Positions 1 through 6,025 of a stretch of 6,415 nt of DNA are shown here, piece by piece. A model generated the notes under the pieces. The model worked only from the letters and a program-made list of their open reading frames with translations. It was not told the origin of the DNA and searched no databases. Source of the DNA: an uncultured Bacteroidota bacterium (GTDB taxonomy: Bacteria; Bacteroidota; Bacteroidia; 2-12-FULL-35-15); the NCBI GenBank assembly GCA_903833025.1, contig CAILDT010000097.1, positions 1-6,415 on the forward strand, given 5' to 3'. A program made the translations under genes and the position numbers. Each line of letters begins with the position of its first letter. Within the stretch, counting starts at the first letter, position 1.

Positions 1-173
1 AACGAATGGATAAATTAAAAGTTGCTCCATATATGGGTTTCATTCAACCAAAATTAGTGCCTGTAATGGATGGGGATAAAATTACAGATGTGAAAATAGA
101 AAACACAGAAAGTTTTGTTGACCAAATGCTTCGTTACGGAAAAGATTACGGGTATTTGCCTGTGAAAAATTAA
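1..173 (+). CDS. C-terminal end of probable dipeptidyl-peptidase III (M49 family), 5' part outside window
   Basis: An open frame enters from the left edge (first full codon at 3) and stops at TAA 171-173. It shows 56 residues, reading RMDKLKVAPYMGFIQPKL at the start and containing ITDVKIENTESFVDQMLRY near the end. The pattern 'K-L-x-x-A-P-Y-x-G-F', then 'D-G-D-K-I-T-D-V-K-I', then 'Q-M-L-R-Y-x-K-D-Y' resembles, from memory, the C-terminus of Bacteroidota dipeptidyl-peptidase III, a zinc exopeptidase that removes dipeptides from peptide N-termini. The catalytic HExxxH region would lie far upstream and is not visible, so activity cannot be judged. An ATG at 6-8 is in frame, but a 55-residue gene starting there is unlikely. 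The next gene begins at the base after the stop, so the two are probably co-transcribed and translationally coupled. Confidence 0.62.
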   Translation, partial: RMDKLKVAPYMGFIQPKLVPVMDGDKITDVKIENTESFVDQMLRYGKDYGYLPVKN

Positions 174-923
174 GTGGAAGAAACAAAAACAGATTTACAT
201 AAACACCGCAAGGAAGAGAAATCTTTTTTGGAAGGACCACAATCGCGAACACGAGATTTCTTTTTCATAGTAAAAGTTTTATTCGAATTTATAAAAGGGT
301 TTCGTAAACTACATTTTGTAGGACCTTGCGTTACAGTATTCGGTTCCGCCCGATTTAAAGAAGGACATTTAAGTTACGAACTTGCACGCCAAATGGGAGC
401 CGGTTTAGTAAACATTGGTTTTACAGTAATGACTGGCGGCGGACCAGGAATAATGGAAGCTGCCAACAGAGGCGCGAAAGAAGCGGGAGGCAAATCAGTA
501 GGTTGCAACATTGTGTTGCCGCAGGAACAATATCCAAATTTATATTTAGACAAATGGGTTAGCATCCGTTACTTTTTTGTTCGGAAAGTATTGCTGTCAA
601 AATACTCCTATGCTTTTGTTGTAATGCCAGGTGGCTTCGGAACTTTGGATGAATTTTTTGAAGCGTTAACATTAATACAAACAAACTTCATTAAAAGATT
701 TCCGGTAGTATTGATGGATAAAAAGTTTCATCAGCAGCTAAGCGAACATTTTGATGTGATGATAGCAGCAGGCACAATTAAAAAAGAAGATATGGATTTA
801 CTATTGTTCACCGATTCGGTAGAAGAAGCACTTGCTCATATCGAAACGAACGCTGTAGAACGTTTTCATTTAAAGAAGAAAAAGCCAATGAAGATATTTG
901 CTTGGTTAGGAGAGCGGCGGTAA
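174..923 (+). CDS. LOG family protein (TIGR00730-type Rossmann fold nucleotide hydrolase)
   Basis: This 249-residue protein is cytosolic, with no signal peptide. It carries the LOG (Lonely Guy) signatures in order: FGSAR at 56-60 closing the first beta strand, TGGGPGIMEAANRGA at 87-101 as the nucleotide/phosphate loop, an RK pair at 137-138 and PGGFGTLDE at 152-160, matching the PGGxGTxxE family motif. The Arg and the final Glu are the residues usually assigned to catalysis. LOG enzymes split nucleoside 5'-monophosphates (cytokinin ribotides in plants) into base and ribose 5-phosphate; the bacterial substrate here is unknown. An N-terminal extension of about 50 residues precedes the fold and looks like that of other Bacteroidota members. 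The start is GTG at 174, placed directly after the upstream stop in the same frame; no earlier start is possible, and later ones would cut the conserved extension. The tail is basic (KKKK at 234-237). Confidence 0.9.
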   Translation: MEETKTDLHKHRKEEKSFLEGPQSRTRDFFFIVKVLFEFIKGFRKLHFVGPCVTVFGSARFKEGHLSYELARQMGAGLVNIGFTVMTGGGPGIMEAANRGAKEAGGKSVGCNIVLPQEQYPNLYLDKWVSIRYFFVRKVLLSKYSYAFVVMPGGFGTLDEFFEALTLIQTNFIKRFPVVLMDKKFHQQLSEHFDVMIAAGTIKKEDMDLLLFTDSVEEALAHIETNAVERFHLKKKKPMKIFAWLGERR

Positions 924-927
924 TTGG

Positions 928-2661
928 TTATCTTTTAAATTTAAAAGACAATGTTGACATATTGTTTTTATCATCGCTTACTTCAATTTTAAAAGTGTGT
1001 TCGCCTGTTTTAATATTTCCATCAAAAGTATAATATAATAAATCTTTTTTAGGTTCGTACTCACACAACACCCAATTGCCGTCAATAGTAGCACGATACT
1101 TTTTTATTCCAGATAAATCATCTGTCGCAATTATACCTATCGTTTTTGCTTTTGACAAGTCAACATTATTTTTGTCGGGCATTGTAAAAGCATAATTTAT
1201 ACGTGGTGGCGTATTATCAATTGCTATTGTAAAGTTTCCAAAGTCTTTTGTTTCTGTAGTTACCCAGCCGTCTTTATAAGTACCGCCTTCAAAACTTTCT
1301 TTTCGTTTACCAGATATAGAAACAATGCACGCTTTCTTTTGCAATGAATCTGGAACTTTAATTGATTTGATACTTAATGAATATGATTTTTGCAAAGCTG
1401 TTTCTTCATCCATTATATGATGCAACGGAGCATAAGGTGCTTTTATATCAAGCGTTTTAGAATAAATAAAGTTTACATCATCATACAGTGCATCAGGTGG
1501 AATAGTTATTTTAATTTCAAAATTCTCAAACTTGTTTTCAGTTAAACAATCAAAAGGAATTGCTTTAGAATCCACTTCCTTTTCTTTTATTTTAGTATGA
1601 GAAGTGCTTTTGACTTTCAATAGCAATTCTGTTGTATTGCCCACAAAATCTTTTACAATATATTTTATTAGATGAACGGAATCATCAGTGAAACTAACAA
1701 CTCCATTATTTATTACATCTTTATATATTTCTACTTTATTATTCTTTGAAACAAAACATCTCTGAATAATATCATTGTGCTTTTGTTTTTCAGGGTAATC
1801 AATATGCGCATTAACATAACGACTATTATCAAAAGAAAATGTTTCGAGCTGATGATAATAAACCCGCTCCCCTCCTATTTGCAACTCAACAGAAAACACA
1901 CCATTATGATTTGTTGAGCCACTTTCAGTATCAAAACAATTAATACCAAATCCCATTTCACCATTTACAACTATACTATCAGCAGGTGCGATAGTATATT
2001 TATCATTTTTATTAATTGGTTTTATTTTCTTTAAAACTTGCTTGCCATTTACCGAAGCTGTTTTACCAATAGGAAATACAACTATCTCTGTAATTTTCGG
2101 TTTTGTATTATCGGGTACTTTATATCCAAATTCATAGAGGTTTATTGGCATCTCCGATTTTGTATTACGTATTTCGAAATGCAAATGCGGACCTGACGAA
2201 CTTCCTGTATTGCCCGAAAAAGCAATCTGTTCCCTCTTTTTTACTGGCAGCGCATCAGGAGTAAGTAATGTATCTATTTCGAATGCCTCGTTCGCATATT
2301 GTATTTTCTTTGCGTAAGCTGCAATATCTTTTGCGTAACCTTGTAAATGTCCGTAAACACTGGTATAACCATTAGGGTGAGTAACGTATAATGCTTTGCC
2401 ATATCCTGAAGAACTTATTTTTATTCTTGATACATAACCGTCTGCAACAGCATTCACAGCCATTCCTTCCTGTCCGCCTGTGCGAATATCAAACCCTGCG
2501 TGAAAATGATTAGGACGTATTTCGCCAAAGTTACCAACCAAAGAGATAGTTGAATTTAAAGGAGATTGAAAGTAATCAGTTGGGTAATTAGTTTGAGCAA
2601 AAGAATATAAATGGATACTATAAAAGAGAATAATAAAATATAAAGCGAATTGTTTTTTCAT
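928..2661 (-). CDS. Secreted M23 family zinc metallopeptidase with C-terminal Ig-like domain
   Basis: This 577-residue peptidoglycan endopeptidase starts at the ATG at 2661. A signal peptide spans residues 1 to about 23 (MKK, a hydrophobic run, then SFAQ). The LytM/M23 domain follows at about 35-165 with every zinc and catalytic residue present: HxxxD (H54, D58), YGHL (H105), and GNTGSSSGPHLHFE with HxH (H159, H161). An insertion of about 35 residues lies between YGHL and GNTG. Active M23 enzymes cut peptide cross-links in the cell wall, so a periplasmic wall-remodelling role is likely. Residues beyond about 190 are beta-rich; the last 90 or so (NTPPRI, ATDDLSGIKKYRATIDG) look like the Ig-like domain found at the end of many Bacteroidota M23 proteins. 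The frame is also open upstream to a GTG at 2682, but those seven codons are the tail of a terminator hairpin and would spoil the signal peptide. The gene lies downstream of the ferredoxin gene and converges on the LOG gene with a 4-bp gap. Confidence 0.92.
   Translation of the reverse strand: MKKQFALYFIILFYSIHLYSFAQTNYPTDYFQSPLNSTISLVGNFGEIRPNHFHAGFDIRTGGQEGMAVNAVADGYVSRIKISSSGYGKALYVTHPNGYTSVYGHLQGYAKDIAAYAKKIQYANEAFEIDTLLTPDALPVKKREQIAFSGNTGSSSGPHLHFEIRNTKSEMPINLYEFGYKVPDNTKPKITEIVVFPIGKTASVNGKQVLKKIKPINKNDKYTIAPADSIVVNGEMGFGINCFDTESGSTNHNGVFSVELQIGGERVYYHQLETFSFDNSRYVNAHIDYPEKQKHNDIIQRCFVSKNNKVEIYKDVINNGVVSFTDDSVHLIKYIVKDFVGNTTELLLKVKSTSHTKIKEKEVDSKAIPFDCLTENKFENFEIKITIPPDALYDDVNFIYSKTLDIKAPYAPLHHIMDEETALQKSYSLSIKSIKVPDSLQKKACIVSISGKRKESFEGGTYKDGWVTTETKDFGNFTIAIDNTPPRINYAFTMPDKNNVDLSKAKTIGIIATDDLSGIKKYRATIDGNWVLCEYEPKKDLLYYTFDGNIKTGEHTFKIEVSDDKNNMSTLSFKFKR
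931..948. repeat. Perfect 18-bp AT-rich palindrome at a convergent gene junction
   Basis: TCTTTTAAATTTAAAAGA equals its own reverse complement. It covers the last six sense codons of the M23 peptidase gene and sits just beyond the LOG stop codon. As RNA it could form a 7-bp stem with a 4-nt loop on either strand. It has no GC core and no adjoining U-run on either side, so a terminator role is weak. It may simply reflect the encoded Ser-Phe-Lys-Phe-Lys-Arg tail. Confidence 0.5.
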
Positions 2662-2667
2662 AACAAT

Positions 2668-2705
2668 AAAAAAAAACGCCACTCTTAGTTATAAGAATGG
2701 CGTTT
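2668..2705 (-). terminator. Rho-independent terminator after the ferredoxin gene, read leftward
   Basis: Arms 2674-2687 and 2692-2705 form a 14-bp stem with a 4-nt loop (2688-2691). The left-strand transcript then has nine U's (A-run 2668-2676 on the + strand, partly within the stem). In the leftward RNA the single non-Watson-Crick position (2682/2697) is a G-U wobble; in the rightward RNA it would be a C-A mismatch, and no U-run follows. The signal is therefore directional and belongs to the ferredoxin transcript, whose stop lies about 20 bp upstream. The M23 start codon begins only 6 nt past the U-run. Confidence 0.85.
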
Positions 2706-2724
2706 CAATAAAATAGATTACTTA

Positions 2725-3075
2725 TTAATTACCGTGCATTTGCGCCTTTTGAGCTAACAATGCTTCTTTACTTTCTCTCCAGTTTTCATCATCCACACAG
2801 CAATCAACCGGACAAACAGCAGCACATTGTGGCTCATCGTGGAAACCAACACACTCGGTACATTTATCGGAAACAATGTAATATACATCCATTGTTTTAG
2901 GTTCTTGCGGTGCGTCAGCTTCAGCAGAAGTACCTGTTTTGCCTGTAAACATTCCTTTTATTGATGTTCCGTCAGCAAAACGCCATTCGTTTCCGCCTTC
3001 GTAAATTGCATTATTAGGACATTCGGGCTCGCAAGCTCCACAATTAATGCACTCTTCAGTTATTTTAATTGCCAT
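2725..3075 (-). CDS. 2[4Fe-4S] dicluster ferredoxin (Allochromatium-type cysteine pattern)
   Basis: This 116-residue soluble electron carrier starts at ATG 3075. The first cluster motif is CINCGACEPECP (C9, C12, C15, C19). The second is C72-x2-C75-x8-C84-x3-C88, followed by an extra cysteine at 92 (and 93). The widened x8 spacing and the extra Cys four residues on match, from memory, the Allochromatium vinosum/YfhL class of low-potential ferredoxins. In that class clusters are shared: C9, C12, C15 and C88 would hold one, and C19, C72, C75 and C84 the other. The stretch between the two motifs is about 50 residues, much longer than the roughly 18 of the A. vinosum protein. A short helical, charged tail follows (KEALLAQKAQMHGN). 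The redox partner is unknown. The gene is divergent from the LuxC-like reductase and upstream of the M23 peptidase, with a terminator in between. Confidence 0.93.
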   Translation of the reverse strand: MAIKITEECINCGACEPECPNNAIYEGGNEWRFADGTSIKGMFTGKTGTSAEADAPQEPKTMDVYYIVSDKCTECVGFHDEPQCAAVCPVDCCVDDENWRESKEALLAQKAQMHGN

Positions 3076-3094
3076 AGGTTAATTTGTTTTTTGT

Positions 3095-3102
3095 TAGTTT
3101 TG
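3095..3102 (+). promoter_or_regulatory. Candidate -7 box for the LuxC-like reductase gene
   Basis: TAGTTTTG matches the Bacteroidota TAnnTTTG consensus. A TTG at 3069-3071 lies 23 bp upstream, at the far limit of the accepted spacing, within the first codons of the ferredoxin gene. Transcription would begin near 3108, about 20 nt before the ATG at 3129. The box faces the ferredoxin -7 box from 14 bp away. In a T-rich 53-bp gap a chance match is possible. Confidence 0.42.
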
Positions 3103-3116
3103 TGAAATAATTTCTG

Positions 3117-3124
3117 CAAATATA
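3117..3124 (-). promoter_or_regulatory. Candidate -7 box for the ferredoxin gene
   Basis: Read leftward this is TATATTTG, an exact match to the Bacteroidota -7 consensus TAnnTTTG. Transcription would begin near 3110, giving a leader of about 35 nt before the ATG at 3075. A TTTG lies upstream (3140-3143, inside the neighbouring coding region), but its 15-bp spacer is shorter than the usual 17-23, so the -33 element is uncertain. Confidence 0.5.
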
Positions 3125-3128
3125 ATAA

Positions 3129-4199
3129 ATGGTAATAGACAAACGCATAAAATCTTTTGTAACTCTTAGAATATTCTTAAAACAATTTTCTTCGGAAGAA
3201 TCAAAACAAGACAATAATCCTTTAAACACTTTATTTTACTCCGATTTTGAAGAGCTCATAAAAACTGTTCATATTTACAACCCTTGGTTTGTAGAGAATA
3301 ATGTGAGGAACGCAATTGCGGCTATCGCCAATAATTTGACTGAAGAACAATTAGTTGATTGGATTTCGAATTACATCAACTCTTTATCAGCCGATAAAAA
3401 CGCGAAACAAGTTGCTGTAATAATGGCTGGCAATATACCGTTGGTTGGCTTTCACGATATGTTATGCGTATTGTTATCGGGCAATAAATTTGTTGGCAAA
3501 CTTTCTTCGGACGATAAATATCTGTTGCCCTACATCTCCAAAATATTAATAGCTATTGAACCTGAATATGCTAATTATATTGAGTTTACTGAAGGTCAAC
3601 TAAAAAATATGGGTGCGGTAATTGCAACAGGAAGCAACAATACATCTCGCTACTTCGAATATTACTTTGGTAAATATCCGCACATCATTCGTAAAAACAG
3701 AAACTCGGCTGCTGTACTAACAGGTAGCGAAACCGCAGCAGAATTGAACCTTTTAGGTAACGATGTGTTTCAATACTTTGGTTTGGGATGCAGAAATGTT
3801 TCTAAACTATTTGTCCCGAAAGGTTATGTGTTTGATAACTTTTATCAATCTATTTTTGATTTTAATAACATTGTAAACAATAATAAATACGCTAACAATT
3901 ACGATTACAATCGGACTGTTTATTTAATGGCTAATCACCCGTCGTTGTTAGACAATAACTTCTTATTATTGAAAGAAGATAGTAGTTATTCTTCACCAAT
4001 AGGAGTTTTGTTTTTTGAATATTATGAAGATTTAGAATCACTAAACAAACGATTGGAAACAGATAAAGAACAAATTCAATGTGTGGTTTCAAATAGTAAT
4101 TCAATTGAAAATTCTATTCCATTCGGACAGGCACAATGCCCTACTCTATCTGATTATGCTGATGGTGTAGATACGATGAAGTTTTTGGTTAGTCTTTAA
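3129..4199 (+). CDS. LuxC-like acyl-CoA reductase (PF05893-type)
   Basis: This 356-residue cytosolic protein belongs to the LuxC branch of the aldehyde dehydrogenase fold, which reduces activated fatty acyl groups to aldehydes with NADPH through an acyl-cysteine intermediate. Visible landmarks are MAGNIPLVGFHD at 99-110, the nucleotide-binding type turn IATGSNNTSRYF at 165-176, the likely catalytic Cys221 in FGLGCRNVSKLFVP (217-230), and the conserved C-terminal block FGQAQCPTLSDYADGVDTM at 332-350. It is shorter than bioluminescence LuxC (about 480 residues), which as I recall is normal for the stand-alone Bacteroidota version. No luxD- or luxE-like partner is nearby, so light production is not suggested and the substrate is unknown. 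It is divergent from the ferredoxin gene, an arrangement I recall from other Bacteroidota genomes. Its 3' end faces the lipoprotein gene across 15 bp with no visible terminator. Confidence 0.85.
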   Translation: MVIDKRIKSFVTLRIFLKQFSSEESKQDNNPLNTLFYSDFEELIKTVHIYNPWFVENNVRNAIAAIANNLTEEQLVDWISNYINSLSADKNAKQVAVIMAGNIPLVGFHDMLCVLLSGNKFVGKLSSDDKYLLPYISKILIAIEPEYANYIEFTEGQLKNMGAVIATGSNNTSRYFEYYFGKYPHIIRKNRNSAAVLTGSETAAELNLLGNDVFQYFGLGCRNVSKLFVPKGYVFDNFYQSIFDFNNIVNNNKYANNYDYNRTVYLMANHPSLLDNNFLLLKEDSSYSSPIGVLFFEYYEDLESLNKRLETDKEQIQCVVSNSNSIENSIPFGQAQCPTLSDYADGVDTMKFLVSL

Positions 4200-4214
4200 T
4201 ATATAGCCAAGCCA

Positions 4215-4460
4215 CTACTCTTTCTTCGGTCCTGGTTTTCTGCCATATAGCCGTTGGCTCGATTGGTTCATCTGTTTTCGATACGCCCTTCTTGCCAATC
4301 TATCCACCTTTCGCTGCTTATGTAGTTCAATAATACTTAGCTTTTCTTTTTTATGAAGATATGGATTATAACCTCCAGGCGGTTTGTGGCACGATGTGGT
4401 AGTGGTTAAAACTAATATGCAACCAATAAATACAACTGCTCTTTTTATTTGTTTAATCAT
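4215..4460 (-). CDS. Small basic lipoprotein of unknown function
   Basis: This 81-residue protein is not a family I recognise. The ATG at 4460 gives MIKQIKR, a hydrophobic stretch at residues 8-20 (VVFIGCILVLTTT) and a lipobox-like TTSC ending in Cys24, the expected lipidated residue. The mature part starts HKPPGGYNPY and is strongly basic: 17 Lys/Arg against 4 acidic residues between 25 and 81, with a predicted-looking helix at about 40-65 and a Gly/Pro/Lys tail (GRKPGPKKE). No acidic surface-export signal follows the Cys, so a periplasm-facing anchor is the simplest guess. The frame stays open to a TTG at 4493, but this overlaps the likely -33 box and adds a poor leader, so the ATG is preferred. 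The gene is divergent from the cytochrome/monooxygenase gene. Confidence 0.72.
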   Translation of the reverse strand: MIKQIKRAVVFIGCILVLTTTTSCHKPPGGYNPYLHKKEKLSIIELHKQRKVDRLARRAYRKQMNQSSQRLYGRKPGPKKE

Positions 4461-4465
4461 CTTCA

Positions 4466-4494
4466 CAAAAGTAAATGCCAAAGGGCAATTCAAA
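4466..4494 (-). promoter_or_regulatory. Candidate promoter of the small lipoprotein gene, placed for a leaderless or near-leaderless mRNA
   Basis: Read leftward there is TTTG (4494 to 4491), a 17-bp spacer, and TACTTTTG (4473 to 4466), matching the Bacteroidota -33 and -7 pattern TTG-N17-23-TAnnTTTG. The ATG begins only 5 nt after the -7 box, so transcription would start at or next to the start codon. Confidence 0.45.
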
Positions 4495-4546
4495 TTTTTG
4501 TTTTCCTATTTTTGTCAACTGAATTATAAACAATCAAACATTAGCT

Positions 4547-4554
4547 TAATTTTG
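4547..4554 (+). promoter_or_regulatory. Candidate -7 box for the cytochrome/monooxygenase gene
   Basis: TAATTTTG matches TAnnTTTG and would start transcription near 4560, leaving a leader of roughly 13 nt before the ATG at 4574. A second match, TATTTTTG at 4507-4514, would give a longer leader. Neither has a TTG 17-23 bp upstream, so the choice and even the reality of these boxes is uncertain. Confidence 0.3.
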
Positions 4555-4573
4555 TTTTCTATTAAATAACTTT

Positions 4574-5935
4574 ATGATTTTAAAAAGATACAGTTTTCAA
4601 CTCATTATTATTCTATTCTTATTATATACTTTTTCGTGCAACACTAACAAACTACCCGAAAATGTTACCTATTCGGAGCATATTGCACCCATCTTATATA
4701 AAAACTGTACCAGCTGTCATCGTGCTGGCGAGGCAGGTGGTTTCAATTTAATTTCATATCAAGATGCCGCATCTCGCGGTAAGTTATTAAAATATGTTAC
4801 CCAATCGCGCTTTATGCCGCCTTGGCCCGCCGATGCTACGTATTCTCATTTTATTGACGAAAAAGTATTAACACAAAACGAAATAGATTTAATTGCTCGC
4901 TGGGTAGAAACAGGTTGTCAATTGGGCGATTCAACTAAAATTACTCCGCCTGTATTCCCAAAAGGTTCGCAACTGGGCAAGCCCGATTTGGTTATTAAAC
5001 TGCGTGATGTGTATAAAATAAAAGGGGACGGACAAGACCGCTTTCTATTGATGCGCGTGCCTTACCAAATTCCGAGAGATACTTTTATTAGTGTGGTGGA
5101 AGTAGTACCTGATAACAGAAAATTAGTACATCACGTAAATGCGCAGCTATTAAGTTACCAATTTGATAAACGAAAAGATGTGTTTAAAGGCAATGTGGTG
5201 GTGGATATAAAAGATTATCCTACAACGCTGGAAGCATACAAACAACTTGATTTGCCAAACGACGACGGCACTTTTCCGATGCTTACGTATTCGCTTACCA
5301 ATTATTTGCCTGGTGTTACTCCCCCGCTTTACCCCGATGGAATAGGTGGTTTCGAGCTGGTTCGGAAGGGTGCTATATTTTTAAAAGATATTCATTACGG
5401 TCCTTCACGCGTGGATACTACCGACCAAACTACCTTCAACATTTTTTATGCGAAGCAAAAACCAAAGCGACCTTTAAAAGAGTTTCAATTAGGCACTTTC
5501 GGAGTGGTGCCTACTGTGCCTGTTTTAGTAATTCCGCCTGATACCGTTATGACTTTTCACGCTGATTATACATTACCAAACGATATTTCAGTGTTAACTT
5601 TAAATCCACATATGCACCTGCTGGGTAGGCAATTTCTGGCGTATGCTATTACCCCAAAAGGCGACACGATACCATTAATTAGAATAAAGAAATGGGATTT
5701 CAGATGGCAATATTTTTACACATTTAAAACAATGCTAAAGCTGGAAAAAGGCACAATAGTGCACGCCGAAGGAGTTTACGACAATACACGCCACAACCCA
5801 AACAACCCGTTTTCGCCACCTCGTTTAGTAGCAGAGCGCGAAGGAAGTATGCGTACTTCAGATGAAATGTTTCAGTTTATTGTTACTTATTTGCCTTATA
5901 AAACAGGTGATGAAAAGATTTCGTTGGGGAGGTGA
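4574..5935 (+). CDS. Lipoprotein fusing cytochrome c to a PHM-like type II copper monooxygenase
   Basis: This 453-residue protein begins with a lipoprotein signal (hydrophobic 9-20, then TFSC, lipidated Cys22). The cytochrome c part spans about 30-118: haem site CTSCH (C45, C48, H49) and RFMPPWP with Met81 as the likely axial ligand. The remainder (about 135-445) resembles the two-domain copper core of peptidylglycine alpha-hydroxylating monooxygenase. By motif comparison from memory, the CuH ligands are H186-H187 (LVHHVNAQ) and H274 (DIHYGPS), and the CuM ligands are H346 and H348 (NPHMHLLG) and Met432 (TSDEMFQF). All six are present, so an oxygen-using hydroxylase is plausible. Electrons may come from the fused haem, which is an inference. 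The copper part contains no cysteine, unlike disulfide-rich animal PHM. Its substrate is unknown. It stands alone in its transcription unit, ending in a strong terminator, with a divergent lipoprotein gene upstream. Confidence 0.88.
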   Translation: MILKRYSFQLIIILFLLYTFSCNTNKLPENVTYSEHIAPILYKNCTSCHRAGEAGGFNLISYQDAASRGKLLKYVTQSRFMPPWPADATYSHFIDEKVLTQNEIDLIARWVETGCQLGDSTKITPPVFPKGSQLGKPDLVIKLRDVYKIKGDGQDRFLLMRVPYQIPRDTFISVVEVVPDNRKLVHHVNAQLLSYQFDKRKDVFKGNVVVDIKDYPTTLEAYKQLDLPNDDGTFPMLTYSLTNYLPGVTPPLYPDGIGGFELVRKGAIFLKDIHYGPSRVDTTDQTTFNIFYAKQKPKRPLKEFQLGTFGVVPTVPVLVIPPDTVMTFHADYTLPNDISVLTLNPHMHLLGRQFLAYAITPKGDTIPLIRIKKWDFRWQYFYTFKTMLKLEKGTIVHAEGVYDNTRHNPNNPFSPPRLVAEREGSMRTSDEMFQFIVTYLPYKTGDEKISLGR

Positions 5936-5959
5936 AATTTGGTTGTTAGTTGTTAAATA

Positions 5960-5994
5960 AAAAATCCCGCTTCTTTTTCAAGAGCGGGATTTTT
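5960..5994. terminator. Bidirectional Rho-independent terminator
   Basis: Arms 5960-5971 and 5983-5994 pair perfectly over 12 bp with a core of ATCCCGCT/AGCGGGAT and an 11-nt loop (5972-5982). The arms end in T's in both directions (TTTTT rightward at 5990-5994, a run of six T's leftward). It lies 24 bp past the cytochrome/monooxygenase stop and 31 bp past the stop of the leftward FN3-like gene, so it can serve both. Confidence 0.9.
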
Positions 5995-6025
5995 AATTTA
6001 CCGTTAACTATTCCCTTCTAACTTT

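Noticed and set aside
374..565. 63-residue open frame on the minus strand
   Set aside because: It lies wholly inside the well-supported LOG gene on the opposite strand and shows no family motif.
931..948. The AT palindrome as a bidirectional terminator for the LOG and M23 genes
   Set aside because: The stem has almost no GC pairs and no U-run follows on either strand; it is kept only as a repeat.
2662..2682. GTG start adding seven residues to the M23 peptidase
   Set aside because: These codons are the U-tail and arm of the ferredoxin terminator, and the added residues precede a normal MKK signal-peptide start.
3129..4199. A bioluminescence (lux) system
   Set aside because: Only a LuxC-like reductase is present; no luciferase, acyltransferase or LuxE-like synthetase is nearby.
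4461..4493. TTG start adding 11 residues to the small lipoprotein
   Set aside because: The TTG coincides with the probable -33 box, and the ATG at 4460 gives a typical lipoprotein signal.
4384..4569. 61-residue open frame on the plus strand
   Set aside because: It overlaps the signal-peptide half of the small lipoprotein gene on the other strand and then runs through AT-rich intergenic DNA; its sequence has no recognisable domain.
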